DNA of 64,000 bases. Source: Hymenobacter rigui. GTDB taxonomy: Bacteria; Bacteroidota; Bacteroidia; Cytophagales; Hymenobacteraceae. The stretch lies in assembly GCF_003944715.1 (NCBI RefSeq), contig NZ_RWIT01000016.1, forward strand, positions 38,991-102,990. Direction: 5' to 3'. The notes under the pieces are model-generated. The model worked only from the letters and a program-made list of their open reading frames with translations. It had not been told where the DNA came from and made no database searches. A program made the translations under genes and the position numbers. The stretch's first letter is position 1, and each line of letters opens with the position of its first letter. Of the stretch, positions 17,166 to 25,461 are shown one piece after another.

Positions 17166-18110
17166 ATGACAAAAGTACACCAGTCCGAGTACGCCGGGCG
17201 CCACTTCTTCCTCGATTTCGTAATTCTGCTGCGCCGGGCGGCCCGGGAGTTTGCCGCCAATGACCCGCTGCGACTGGGCGCGGCCACGGCTTTCTTCACC
17301 ACGTTTGCCCTGCCACCCATTGTCATCATCCTGATTCAGCTACTGGGCTCCCTGTATTCCCGCTCGCAGGTGCGGGTGCTGCTGCTCAGCAAACTCTCGC
17401 ATTTGCTGGGTTCTTCGGCGGCGGGGCTGGTAGAGCAGATTCTGCAGAACGTGACCAACGTGGAGCGGAGCCGCCTGGTGACGTGGCTGGGCTTTGGGTT
17501 TCTGGTGTTTATTGCCACTACCCTGTTCGGCGTCATTCAGAACTCGCTAAACCAGCTATGGCAGGTGCGGGCGCGCCGCAGCACCGGACAGTTTCGCAAA
17601 GTACTGAAAGAACGTAGCCGCTCCCTGGGCTTGCTGCTAACTACCGGCCTGCTCTCCATGCTGGCCTTTCTGTCGGACGCGGCGCTGGCATTTCTGGCCC
17701 ATTACGCCCACGATTTTGGCGCGGTGTTCAGCTCTGCGCTGTTCAAAATCGGCAATCAGCTCTTTTCCCTGCTTATCCTGACGGCCTGGTGCGGCGTTAC
17801 CTTCCGCAACCTCAGCAGCGCCAAGGTGCCCCCCAAAGCCGTGTGGCGCGGTGCCCTGCTCACGGCCATCCTCATTGACTTGGGCGAAAACGTGCTGGGC
17901 TTTCTGCTGGTACCGCGCAACCTGGGCCCCATCTACGGCCCCGCGTCCAGCATTGTGCTGGTGCTGCTGTTCGTGTTTTACTCGGCCATGATTTTCTACT
18001 TCGGGGCCTGCTTCACGAAAGCCTACGCCCATTACGTGGGCCTCGACATTCGCCCCAAGAAATCCGCTATCCGCTACAAGCTGGTGGATGTGCCAGAAGT
18101 GAGTGAGTGA
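17166..18110 (+). CDS. YihY/virulence factor BrkB family membrane protein
   Basis: Integral membrane protein of 314 residues with six hydrophobic segments. The family opening RRAAREFAANDPLRLGAATAFFTTFALPPIVIILI (about 23-57) and the mid-protein motif LFGVIQNSLNQLWQVRARR (about 120-138) are clear, and the later helices contain GPIYGPASSIVLVLLFVFYSAMIFYFGA. Once called ribonuclease BN, the family has no proven nuclease activity. I chose the ATG at 17166; the open frame continues upstream to 16503 only because it is antisense to the DUF2062 gene. The final codons run into a GTGA tandem repeat. Confidence 0.88.
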   Translation: MTKVHQSEYAGRHFFLDFVILLRRAAREFAANDPLRLGAATAFFTTFALPPIVIILIQLLGSLYSRSQVRVLLLSKLSHLLGSSAAGLVEQILQNVTNVERSRLVTWLGFGFLVFIATTLFGVIQNSLNQLWQVRARRSTGQFRKVLKERSRSLGLLLTTGLLSMLAFLSDAALAFLAHYAHDFGAVFSSALFKIGNQLFSLLILTAWCGVTFRNLSSAKVPPKAVWRGALLTAILIDLGENVLGFLLVPRNLGPIYGPASSIVLVLLFVFYSAMIFYFGACFTKAYAHYVGLDIRPKKSAIRYKLVDVPEVSE

Positions 18111-18118
18111 GTGAGTGA
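18099..18118. repeat. GTGA x5 tetranucleotide repeat across a stop codon
   Basis: Five copies of GTGA cover the last two codons and the TGA stop of the BrkB-like gene. A change in unit number would alter the C-terminus by a few residues only. Confidence 0.85.
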
Positions 18119-18207
18119 TGAAACTGTTGAATAGATGACTGGATGGCTGGTTAAGCGCGTCATACCTTCTATCACCCATTCAACACTTCCCCCAATATCA
18201 TAAAGCG

Positions 18208-18215
18208 TACCTTTG
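18208..18215 (+). promoter_or_regulatory. TACCTTTG -7 element of the helicase gene
   Basis: Matches TAnnTTTG and lies 16 bases before the ATG at 18232, a normal leader for this phylum. The -33 TTTG is not evident. Confidence 0.45.
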
Positions 18216-18231
18216 CAGGAAATACTGCTTT

Positions 18232-19626
18232 ATGACTTCAACGACTCCATCCTTTGCCGACCTGGGCCTCGCTCCTGAATTGCTGCAGGCCCTGGAAGAA
18301 CTCCAGTTCCAGACGCCCACTCCCGTGCAGGAGCAGGTGGTTCCGATGGCGCTGGCCGGCCAGGATGTAGCCGGACAGGCCCCTACCGGCTCCGGCAAAA
18401 CTGCGGCCTACGGCCTCTCCGTGCTGCAGCTTCTCGACCTCAAGACCGACGCCGTGCAGGTAATTGTACTGGTGCCGGCCCGGGAACTGGCCCTGCAGGT
18501 ACGCGACGCCCTGAAAAAGCTCGGCAAGTTTCTGCCTAATCTGCGCGTAGCGGCCTTTTACGGCGGCCACGCCTTCCGCGAGGAAACCGCCTCCCTCACC
18601 CAGGCCCCGCACATTGTGGTGGCTACTCCCGGCCGTCTGCTCGACCACTTTGAGCGGCGCACCATCATCCCCAACAAGCTCAAAACCCTGATTCTGGACG
18701 AGGCCGACAAGCTGTTGGAGCTGGGTTTTCAGGATGAGCTGGTGGAAATTGTGAAGCGCCTCCCCCGGCAGCGTCAGACGCTGCTGTTCTCGGCTACCAT
18801 GTCGGACAAGGTGGTGGAGTTGATCCGCAAGAACCTGACGCGCCCCCGGGTGGTAAATGCTGGCGAGGACACCGACGAGTTGCCCGAGAACCTGACCCTG
18901 CTGGGCCACGTGGGTACCGTGGAGAAAAAGCCCGCCGCGCTGCTGCATCTGCTGCAACAGCCTGAAACCGGCCGGGCACTCATCTTCTGCAACACCCGTG
19001 ACCGGTGCATGGAACTGACGCGCTTCCTGGTAGGCCGGGGCGTGGCAGCCGAGGTACTGCACGGCAAAATGCCCCAGCCCGAGCGGGATAAAGCGCTGCT
19101 GAAGCTGCGCAACGGCTCCAGCCAGGCCCTGATTGCCACCGACGTGGCCGCCCGCGGCATCGACGTAACCCAACTGGATACGGTGGTGCAGTACGATGCC
19201 CCCGACAAGTCCGACTCCTTCCAGCACCGGGCCGGCCGTACCGCCCGCGCCGGCGCCGAGGGTACCGCCCACATTCTAGTGACCGACAAAGAGCTGGCCC
19301 ACGTGAAGAAATGGCCCGTGGCGGCCGGCATCAAGTGGCAGCAGATGCACGCTCCCAAGCTGCCGCCCGCCGCACCCAAAGCCCCCCGCCCCGAAAACGT
19401 GACCCTGCACGTATCGGCGGGCAAAAAGGATAAAGTGAGTGCTCACGATTTGGTAGGTGCCTTCGTGAACGTGGGTGGCGTGGCCCGCGAGGAAGTCGGC
19501 CACATCGAAGTATTTGATTACTACAGCTACGTGGCCGTGCCGCGCCAGCAGGCCCAGGAAGTGGCCGAGCGACTGGCCGGTGCCAAAGTAAAGGGCAAGA
19601 AAGTGCGCGTATCGGTGGTGGCATAG
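18232..19626 (+). CDS. DEAD-box RNA helicase with DbpA-type RNA-binding tail
   Basis: ATP-dependent RNA helicase of 464 residues. Motifs in order: Q motif region LQFQTPTPVQEQV, Walker A APTGSGKTAA (about 50), PARELALQV (Ia), TPGRLLDH (Ib), DEADKL (II), SATMS (III), and in the second RecA lobe RALIFCNTR, ATDVAARGIDV and HRAGRTARAG (VI). The last 75 residues (VGAFVNVGGVAREEVGHIEVFDYYSYVAVPRQ) match the DbpA RNA-recognition fold, which in DbpA binds 23S rRNA, so a ribosome-assembly role is likely. The gene stands alone with its own promoter and a downstream hairpin. Confidence 0.92.
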   Translation: MTSTTPSFADLGLAPELLQALEELQFQTPTPVQEQVVPMALAGQDVAGQAPTGSGKTAAYGLSVLQLLDLKTDAVQVIVLVPARELALQVRDALKKLGKFLPNLRVAAFYGGHAFREETASLTQAPHIVVATPGRLLDHFERRTIIPNKLKTLILDEADKLLELGFQDELVEIVKRLPRQRQTLLFSATMSDKVVELIRKNLTRPRVVNAGEDTDELPENLTLLGHVGTVEKKPAALLHLLQQPETGRALIFCNTRDRCMELTRFLVGRGVAAEVLHGKMPQPERDKALLKLRNGSSQALIATDVAARGIDVTQLDTVVQYDAPDKSDSFQHRAGRTARAGAEGTAHILVTDKELAHVKKWPVAAGIKWQQMHAPKLPPAAPKAPRPENVTLHVSAGKKDKVSAHDLVGAFVNVGGVAREEVGHIEVFDYYSYVAVPRQQAQEVAERLAGAKVKGKKVRVSVVA

Positions 19627-19652
19627 GTGCTGCCCCGGTTGTAACGTCTGCC

Positions 19653-19697
19653 ACGGCCGTCTGGGAAGTAGGTGCTGCCTGCATGCCAGACGGCCGT
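19653..19697. terminator. hairpin after the helicase gene
   Basis: Perfect 12-base stem ACGGCCGTCTGG / CCAGACGGCCGT with a 21-base loop, 26 bases after the stop. No long T-run follows, so terminator function is likely but not certain. Confidence 0.65.
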
Positions 19698-20221
19698 TGT
19701 GCGTATTGGCGGCTAACGAAGCCCACCAGTGCATGCCGCCCGGCTGCCCGATGTGGCCTCCGAAGCCCAGGTCGGATTTTTTCGTTGTTTCTTATCCGTA
19801 GCGCCCGGTTATGAGCAGGGCCCGCGCGGCATTTCAGCCCCTGAAAACTGCGCTTCCGGAGTGTGTAGTAAGTGTATAAAACGGGCCGCAACAGTTGCAC
19901 AGAGCCGGTTTGAGGTTTGTTTTCTCCGGGTTCCGGCCGGTATATTTGAAGTAGTTGCTGGTCGGCTCAGTTGAATCCTGCACCCCGGTACCACCTAGTC
20001 CGTCGTTACCCGGAGTGCCCACACACGCCGATGGTAGATTCGGCTCTTACCGCTTATCCGGAAGGCATAAGCCGGCGTTGCCTCAGGGGAGCAGCGCCGG
20101 TTGCATTTGAGCCAAGCACAGCAACCATCCGCCCATAATCGACTACTTTGCTGAAAAGAGCCGATTTTGCAGGTTCCCGCTTTTCATCTCCCCTGATACC
20201 TTTTCCCCTTCATTCCCCAAC
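19698..20221. other. 524-base intergenic region with a long leader for the glucan-locus transporter
   Basis: No convincing gene. A short open frame (19729-19974) is Cys-rich with no recognisable family and no coding-like pattern. The stretch holds a good promoter at 19917-19948, so the transcript of the sugar transporter would have a leader of about 265 bases. Confidence 0.6.
19917..19948 (+). promoter_or_regulatory. strong Bacteroidota-type promoter upstream of the sugar transporter
   Basis: TTTG at 19917-19920 and TATATTTG at 19941-19948, separated by 20 bases, match both promoter elements. The nearest downstream gene is the MFS transporter at 20222, implying a leader of about 265 bases or a small RNA encoded in between. 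Confidence 0.65.
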
Positions 20222-21490
20222 ATGGCTGCTCCTATATCTGCCTCCACCCTTCCCAAACAACCGGCCACGCCCCCCGGCGCAGCCACCCCCAACTACACTC
20301 CGGCCCTGGCCTCGCTCACGGTACTGTTCTTCATGATGGGCTTCATCACCTGTCTGAACGACATCCTGATTCCGTACCTGAAGGCTATTTTTCAGCTCAG
20401 CTACACCCAGGCCAACCTCATCAACCTGTGCTTTTTTGGGGCCTACTTCGTGATGGGTATTCCGGCCGGTAAGCTTGTGCAGCGCATCGGCTACAAAGGC
20501 GGGATGCTGGCGGGTTTTCTGATTGCCGCCCTGGGCGCCTTCCTGTTCTACCCCGCCGCCGACAGCCGCAGCTACGCGCTGTTTCTGGGGGCGCTATTTG
20601 TGCTGGCCACCGGGGTGGTGCTGCTACAGGTAGCCGGTAACCCGTACGTGTCCATTCTGGGTCCGGCCAAATCGGCTCCGGCCCGCCTCACGCTCACGCA
20701 GGCGTTCAACTCTCTTGGTACTACCGTGGCCCCACTGTTGGGTTCGGCCCTGATTCTCTCGAACCTGCCCGACCTGGATACAGCTACTTCTGCCGCCGCC
20801 ATTGATGTGAAGGCCGTGCAGATTCCGTACCTGTGCATTGGCGCGGTACTCATTGTTATCAGCATCCTGCTGGGCATGCTGAAGCTGCCCGTGATAACCC
20901 ACGCCCAAAATGAGGCCGACTCCGGCCGACGCGCCTACCACTACCGTCACCTGGTGTTCGGGGTAATCGGCATTTTTGCCTACGTGGGTGGCGAGGTGGC
21001 CATCGGCTCGCACATCGTGTCGTACCTACACCTCCCCGATGTGATGAGCCTCACGCCCAAAGTCGCCGGCGACAAGGTGGCCTATTACTGGGGCGGTGCC
21101 ATGGTGGGCCGCTTCCTCGGCGCCTATCTGCTCAACAAGTTCAATCCTGGCCGCCTGCTGGCCTTCAATGCGCTGGGAGCTGTGCTGCTGGTGCTGATTT
21201 CGGTGAGCACCACCGGCGAAATTGCCATGTGGAGCCTGCTGGCCGTGGGCCTGATGAATTCCATTATGTTCGCCACTATTTTCACGCTGGCCGTGGCTGG
21301 CCTGGGCCGCAACACCGAGGAAGCCTCGGGTCTGCTGAACGTGGGCATTGTGGGCGGAGCAGTAATTCCGCTGCTGTTTGGCCTGGTAGCCGATGCCAGC
21401 ACCCTGCGCTGGGCTTTTGTGCTACCGGTGCTCTGCTACCTCTACATTGTGTGGTACGGCCTGCAAGGCCACAAACCCTCCGCCGAGTAA
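20222..21490 (+). CDS. FucP-type sugar/H+ symporter (MFS)
   Basis: Major facilitator protein of 422 residues with about twelve membrane helices. FFMMGFITCLNDILIPYLKAIFQLSYTQANLINLCFFGAYF (about 37-78) is the FucP/GluP signature, including the N-D pair important for proton coupling, and GKLVQRIGYKGGM follows as the MFS loop motif. A central soluble loop (about 225-245) splits the halves. It imports hexoses such as glucose, galactose or fucose. Placement ahead of the glucan-degrading enzymes suggests that it takes up the glucose they release. A leader of about 265 bases precedes it and a terminator follows immediately. Confidence 0.9.
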   Translation: MAAPISASTLPKQPATPPGAATPNYTPALASLTVLFFMMGFITCLNDILIPYLKAIFQLSYTQANLINLCFFGAYFVMGIPAGKLVQRIGYKGGMLAGFLIAALGAFLFYPAADSRSYALFLGALFVLATGVVLLQVAGNPYVSILGPAKSAPARLTLTQAFNSLGTTVAPLLGSALILSNLPDLDTATSAAAIDVKAVQIPYLCIGAVLIVISILLGMLKLPVITHAQNEADSGRRAYHYRHLVFGVIGIFAYVGGEVAIGSHIVSYLHLPDVMSLTPKVAGDKVAYYWGGAMVGRFLGAYLLNKFNPGRLLAFNALGAVLLVLISVSTTGEIAMWSLLAVGLMNSIMFATIFTLAVAGLGRNTEEASGLLNVGIVGGAVIPLLFGLVADASTLRWAFVLPVLCYLYIVWYGLQGHKPSAE

Positions 21491-21493
21491 CCG

Positions 21494-21519
21494 AGGGCCG
21501 GCTTAGGCCGGCCCTTTTT
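21494..21519 (+). terminator. Rho-independent terminator after the transporter
   Basis: Nine-base stem AGGGCCGGC / GCCGGCCCT with loop TTAG and five Ts, starting four bases after the stop. Confidence 0.9.
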
Positions 21520-21597
21520 GCTGCTTTCTGGTTTTTGTGTGTTTTCAGCCGGTTTTCGCCGGCTAACGGCCACCCGCTTGCCTTTCCCATCCGTTCT

Positions 21598-23025
21598 ATG
21601 TCCTTCCTTTCCCGCTCCTGTACTTCTGCTTTTGTGCTTCTGGCCCTCGGGCTGGGTACCGGCTGCCAGCGTATGCCGCAGTCGGGCCCGGCCAAAGGCT
21701 CGGTCGGTTTCTGGCTTACCAATCCTGATAAATCAGTGCTGTTTCAGCAGCAGGCTGCCCCAGTCTGGAGCAGTGCCGCCCCGGCGGCCGGCACGCCGGT
21801 ACTTGAGGTGGATGATAAGCAGACGTTTCAGACCATCGACGGGTTTGGGTATTGCCTCACCGGGGGCAGCGCTGAATTGCTGCACCGCATGAGCCCCGAA
21901 GCCCGCAAGGCCCTGCTGCGGGAGCTGTTTGCTACCGATGGCAACAACATCGGCGTGAGCTACCTGCGCCTGAGCATCGGGGCCTCCGATCTGGATGCCA
22001 GCGTGTTCTCCTACGACGACCTACCCGCCGGCCAGACCGACCCCACCCTGGCCCGGTTCAGCCTGAACCCCGACCGGCAGCACCTGCTACCCGTACTCAA
22101 GGAAATCCTGGCCATCAGTCCCGGCATCAAAATCCTCGGCTCGCCCTGGTCGCCGCCGACGTGGATGAAAACCAATAACAACTCCAAGGGTGGCTCCCTG
22201 AAGCCGGAGTTCTACCCGGCTTACGCGCAGTATTTTGTGAAGTACGTACAGGGCATGAAGGCCGAGGGCGTACGCATCGACGCCGTTACAGTGCAGAACG
22301 AGCCCCTGCACCCCGGCAATAACCCCAGCCTGCTGATGCTGGCCGAGCAGCAGGCTGAGTTCGTGAAGAAGCACCTGGGCCCGGCCTTCCAGGCGGCGAA
22401 ACTTGATACCAAGATTGTGGTATACGACCACAATGCCGACCGGCCCGACTACCCCCTGACCATCCTCAACGACCCCGAGGCCAAGAAGTACGTGGATGGC
22501 TCGGCCTTCCATCTCTACGCCGGCCCCATTGAAGCCCTGAGCCAGGTCCACAACGCCCACCCCGACCGCAACGTGTATTTCACGGAGCAGTGGGTGGGCT
22601 CCAAAACCAGCTTCACCGAGAACTTCCCCTGGCACGTGCGCACCCTGCTGATTGGGGCTACCCGCAACTGGGCCCGCACTGTGCTGGAGTGGAACCTGGC
22701 CGCCGATCCGCAGCAGAACCCGCACACGCCCGGGGGCTGCACCGAGTGCCGCGGGGCTCTTACCATTGACGGCAGCACCGTAACCCGCGAGGATGCCTAC
22801 TACATCATTGCCCACGCCAGCAAGTTTGTGCGGCCCGGTTCGGTGCGCATTGCTTCCACCACCTCCGAGGTGCTGCCTAACGTGGCCTTTAAAGCCCCTA
22901 ATGGCCAGAAAGTGATGCTGGTGCAGAACAATTCCAGACAGGCACAGCCCTTTAGTCTGCGCTACCAGGGTCGCACCCTCACCTCTACCCTGCAGCCCGG
23001 CGCGGCCGGCACCTACGTGTGGTAA
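21598..23025 (+). CDS. GH30 glycosidase, lipoprotein (likely endo-beta-1,6-glucanase)
   Basis: Surface or periplasmic lipoprotein of 475 residues with a lipobox at Cys23 (GTGC). The GH30 barrel starts at about residue 70 (QTIDGFGYCLTGGSAELL). Catalytic residues are Glu235 (TVQNEPL, acid/base) and Glu330 (YFTEQW, nucleophile). SPWSPPTWMKTN at 183 is the family's substrate loop, and the C-terminal beta domain ends GAAGTYVW. Bacterial relatives with this layout cleave beta-1,6-glucan. The ATG at 21598 is required for the signal; the frame open from 21229 is antisense noise over the transporter. It is closely related to the enzyme at 25462, with nearly identical DNA over 144 bases. Confidence 0.85.
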   Translation: MSFLSRSCTSAFVLLALGLGTGCQRMPQSGPAKGSVGFWLTNPDKSVLFQQQAAPVWSSAAPAAGTPVLEVDDKQTFQTIDGFGYCLTGGSAELLHRMSPEARKALLRELFATDGNNIGVSYLRLSIGASDLDASVFSYDDLPAGQTDPTLARFSLNPDRQHLLPVLKEILAISPGIKILGSPWSPPTWMKTNNNSKGGSLKPEFYPAYAQYFVKYVQGMKAEGVRIDAVTVQNEPLHPGNNPSLLMLAEQQAEFVKKHLGPAFQAAKLDTKIVVYDHNADRPDYPLTILNDPEAKKYVDGSAFHLYAGPIEALSQVHNAHPDRNVYFTEQWVGSKTSFTENFPWHVRTLLIGATRNWARTVLEWNLAADPQQNPHTPGGCTECRGALTIDGSTVTREDAYYIIAHASKFVRPGSVRIASTTSEVLPNVAFKAPNGQKVMLVQNNSRQAQPFSLRYQGRTLTSTLQPGAAGTYVW

Positions 23026-23034
23026 CCCCAACTA

Positions 23035-23075
23035 AGGTGCGGCCCGGCCGAACCACGGAAGACCGGGCCGCACCT
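23035..23075. terminator. hairpin after the first GH30 gene
   Basis: Perfect 13-base stem AGGTGCGGCCCGG / CCGGGCCGCACCT with a 15-base loop, nine bases after the stop. There is no T-run. Confidence 0.6.
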
Positions 23076-23249
23076 GACGCATTGCCCAACCAACCGAAGA
23101 CCCAGAGTACCCCGCCCCCTCCTGTAACGCGTGGGAAATGGTAGTGACCTAGCGAAGTATACCGGCCTCCGGGCTGGTTGCCACTGACCTTTTCGGGCCA
23201 CCCCAAGGCCTTTTTTCAGTTCCTTTTTCACAACCAATTCCCACTTTTT

Positions 23250-25385
23250 ATGAACACCAATACTTTAGCAGGGGGCCGAATGGCCCGGGCGTGGCGGTAT
23301 GTGCCGCTGGTACTTGCCGGTTTGGGCTTTGGGCAGAGCGCCGGAGCGCAGAGCTTTTTGCGGGCCGATGGGCAGCGCATTGTGAATGCCAGCAACCAGG
23401 AAGTAATTCTCAACGGCATGAACCTGGGCAACTGGGCCGTGCAGGAAGGCTACATGATGAAGGTGGGCTGGCCCGGGGCCACGATAAACGGCGCCACGAA
23501 GCAGACGCAGGGCGCGGTAAAAAAGAGCCTCTACAACGCGGGTATGAGCGACGCGGCCGTGGAAACCTTCTACCAGAACTACCGCGCCAATTTCATTACC
23601 CGGTCTGACATCGACTACATTGCCAGTAAGGGCTTCAACTGCATCCGGCTGCCGCTGCACTACGAGCTGTTTCTGACGCCCAGCCAGCGGGCCGTGCGCA
23701 GCAGCGTTATGCGCGGCACCGTGACGTACGACTCCTACGTGAGCCAGCTGACGGGCTGGTACAACAATAACCAGCTCTTCACGGACCCCAATAATATGGC
23801 GGCGCTGGGCATGATTGACAACGTGCTGGCCTGGGCCCAGGCCAACCAGATGTACGTGGTGCTGGACATGCACGCCGTGCCCGGTTCCCAGGGCACCGAT
23901 GCCAACATTGCCGACCAGATTGTGGCCAATGACCTGTGGAACCGGCAAATCAACCAGGACGTGCTGAACCGGCTCTGGTCGTTCATTTCCAACCGCTATA
24001 AGAACGACGCGCGGGTGGCCATGTACGACCTCATCAACGAGCCCAACAACTACCCCAGCAACCAGAAGATTCATGACGTATTTCAACGCCTGATTACCAC
24101 CATCCGGGGTCAGGGCGACAACCACCTGATTCTGGTGGAAGGCAACGGCTGGGGCAACGACTACAACTATATGGAGCCGTTTACCTTCCCAAACCGCTCC
24201 AACCTGGTGTACAACTCGCACCGCTACAGCGGCACGGGTTACGAGATGGACAACGGCGTGAACTCCACCGGCGGCGGAGCCAACGACCTACGCTTCATTG
24301 GCAACCTGCGCAACTTCCGCAACACCCACAACGTGCCCATCTGGGTGGGCGAAACCGGCGAAAACTCCGACACCTGGATGCGCGACGCGGCCCGCAACCT
24401 CAACTCCGTGGGTATTGGCTGGTGCCACTGGACTTATAAGCGCTTTGAGGACCGTAGCAACCCGGCCTTCATGCACATCAACCCGCCCTACGTAGTTGAC
24501 GGGCCTTCGGGCCTCAATCAGGTGCTTACGAACATTCAGTGGGCCAACTGCGTGCCGAATACCACGGTGGCGGTTGTATCACCGAACCAGAACGGCCTTG
24601 TGAACTACCCCGGCGGCGGCAACTACAACGGTACCGGTGCCACGTACAGCGGCCCGGCCATCGGGCGCATCTACGAAATCAGCTCCAAGAACGGCGGCAA
24701 AGCGCTGGAAGTATCGGCTAACTCCCAGGTCAACGGTGGGCGGGTGCAGCAGTGGGGCTGGGTGGGTGCCGCCAGCCAGAAGTGGAAGCTGGTGGACGCG
24801 GGCGGCGGCTACGTGCGCATCGTGAACCTGAACAGCAACAAGAGCCTCGATATTGCCGGACCCTCTACGGCCGATGGTGCCCTGACCCACCAGTGGGACT
24901 GGCTGAGCCAGGATAGCCAGTACTGGCAGATTCTGGCCAACGGCGACGGCACGTACCGTATCATCAGCAAGTACAGCGGCAAGGCCCTGGATGTGCAGAA
25001 CAACTCTACGGCCGACGGAGCAGCCGTGCAGCAATGGACCTACGGTGGGGGCGACAATCAGCGCTGGTGGTTTTCGGACCAGGGTGCGGCCCGTGCGGCA
25101 CTGGCCATTGCCGGTTCCGACGACGACCTGCGCCTGCAGGTGTACCCCACCACCGCCAATGCTGAGCTGAACGTGCAATACAGTGCCCCGGCCGCCCAAC
25201 GTCTGCATCTGCGTCTGCTCGACCTCACGGGCCGCCTGGTAGTAAACCAGCCCAACCGGGCCGTAACCACCGGCGACAATTCCATGAAACTGCCTGTTGC
25301 AACGCTGCGGGCGGGCCTCTATCTGCTGCAAGTGGATACGCCCGCCGGTCAGCTGACCCGCCGCGTTGTCATCAGCCACGAATAA
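23250..25385 (+). CDS. secreted GH5 glucanase with ricin-type lectin module and type IX sorting tail
   Basis: Exported enzyme of 711 residues. The signal peptide is cleaved near SAGAQ (residue 34). The GH5 domain covers about 40-450, with LNGMNLGNWAVQEGYMMK at the front, acid/base Glu in YDLINEPNN and nucleophile Glu in IWVGETGENSD, resembling exo-beta-1,3- and endo-beta-1,6-glucanases. A beta-trefoil of three ricin-like repeats follows (about 475-615; GGKALEVSANS, NKSLDIAGPST, GKALDVQNNST, each with a QxW end), probably binding sugars. The last 85 residues (LQVYPTTANAELNVQY ... GLYLLQV) are a type IX secretion sorting domain. The ATG at 23250 precedes the signal. Confidence 0.88.
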   Translation: MNTNTLAGGRMARAWRYVPLVLAGLGFGQSAGAQSFLRADGQRIVNASNQEVILNGMNLGNWAVQEGYMMKVGWPGATINGATKQTQGAVKKSLYNAGMSDAAVETFYQNYRANFITRSDIDYIASKGFNCIRLPLHYELFLTPSQRAVRSSVMRGTVTYDSYVSQLTGWYNNNQLFTDPNNMAALGMIDNVLAWAQANQMYVVLDMHAVPGSQGTDANIADQIVANDLWNRQINQDVLNRLWSFISNRYKNDARVAMYDLINEPNNYPSNQKIHDVFQRLITTIRGQGDNHLILVEGNGWGNDYNYMEPFTFPNRSNLVYNSHRYSGTGYEMDNGVNSTGGGANDLRFIGNLRNFRNTHNVPIWVGETGENSDTWMRDAARNLNSVGIGWCHWTYKRFEDRSNPAFMHINPPYVVDGPSGLNQVLTNIQWANCVPNTTVAVVSPNQNGLVNYPGGGNYNGTGATYSGPAIGRIYEISSKNGGKALEVSANSQVNGGRVQQWGWVGAASQKWKLVDAGGGYVRIVNLNSNKSLDIAGPSTADGALTHQWDWLSQDSQYWQILANGDGTYRIISKYSGKALDVQNNSTADGAAVQQWTYGGGDNQRWWFSDQGAARAALAIAGSDDDLRLQVYPTTANAELNVQYSAPAAQRLHLRLLDLTGRLVVNQPNRAVTTGDNSMKLPVATLRAGLYLLQVDTPAGQLTRRVVISHE

Positions 25386-25394
25386 CGGTTCCGC

Positions 25395-25423
25395 GCCGGC
25401 CCCGGCCTCTGGCTGGGGCCGGC
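25395..25423. terminator. hairpin after the GH5 gene
   Basis: Nine-base perfect stem GCCGGCCCC / GGGGCCGGC ten bases after the stop, followed by a T-rich stretch (TTCCTGTTCT). Weak to moderate terminator. Confidence 0.55.
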
Positions 25424-25461
25424 TTCCTGTTCTCCTTTGCCTGCATTTTCCTTATCCATCC

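Noticed and set aside
18238..19272. Minus-strand frame of 344 residues within the helicase gene
   Set aside because: Shadow of a complete DEAD-box helicase; composition is typical of GC-rich antisense frames.
19729..19974. Possible 81-residue gene in the gap before the sugar transporter
   Set aside because: No family, no promoter or ribosome signal, and it overlaps the likely promoter at 19917-19948.
21229..21597. Upstream extension of the first GH30 frame
   Set aside because: It runs over the transporter 3' end and its terminator; the lipoprotein signal begins at 21598.
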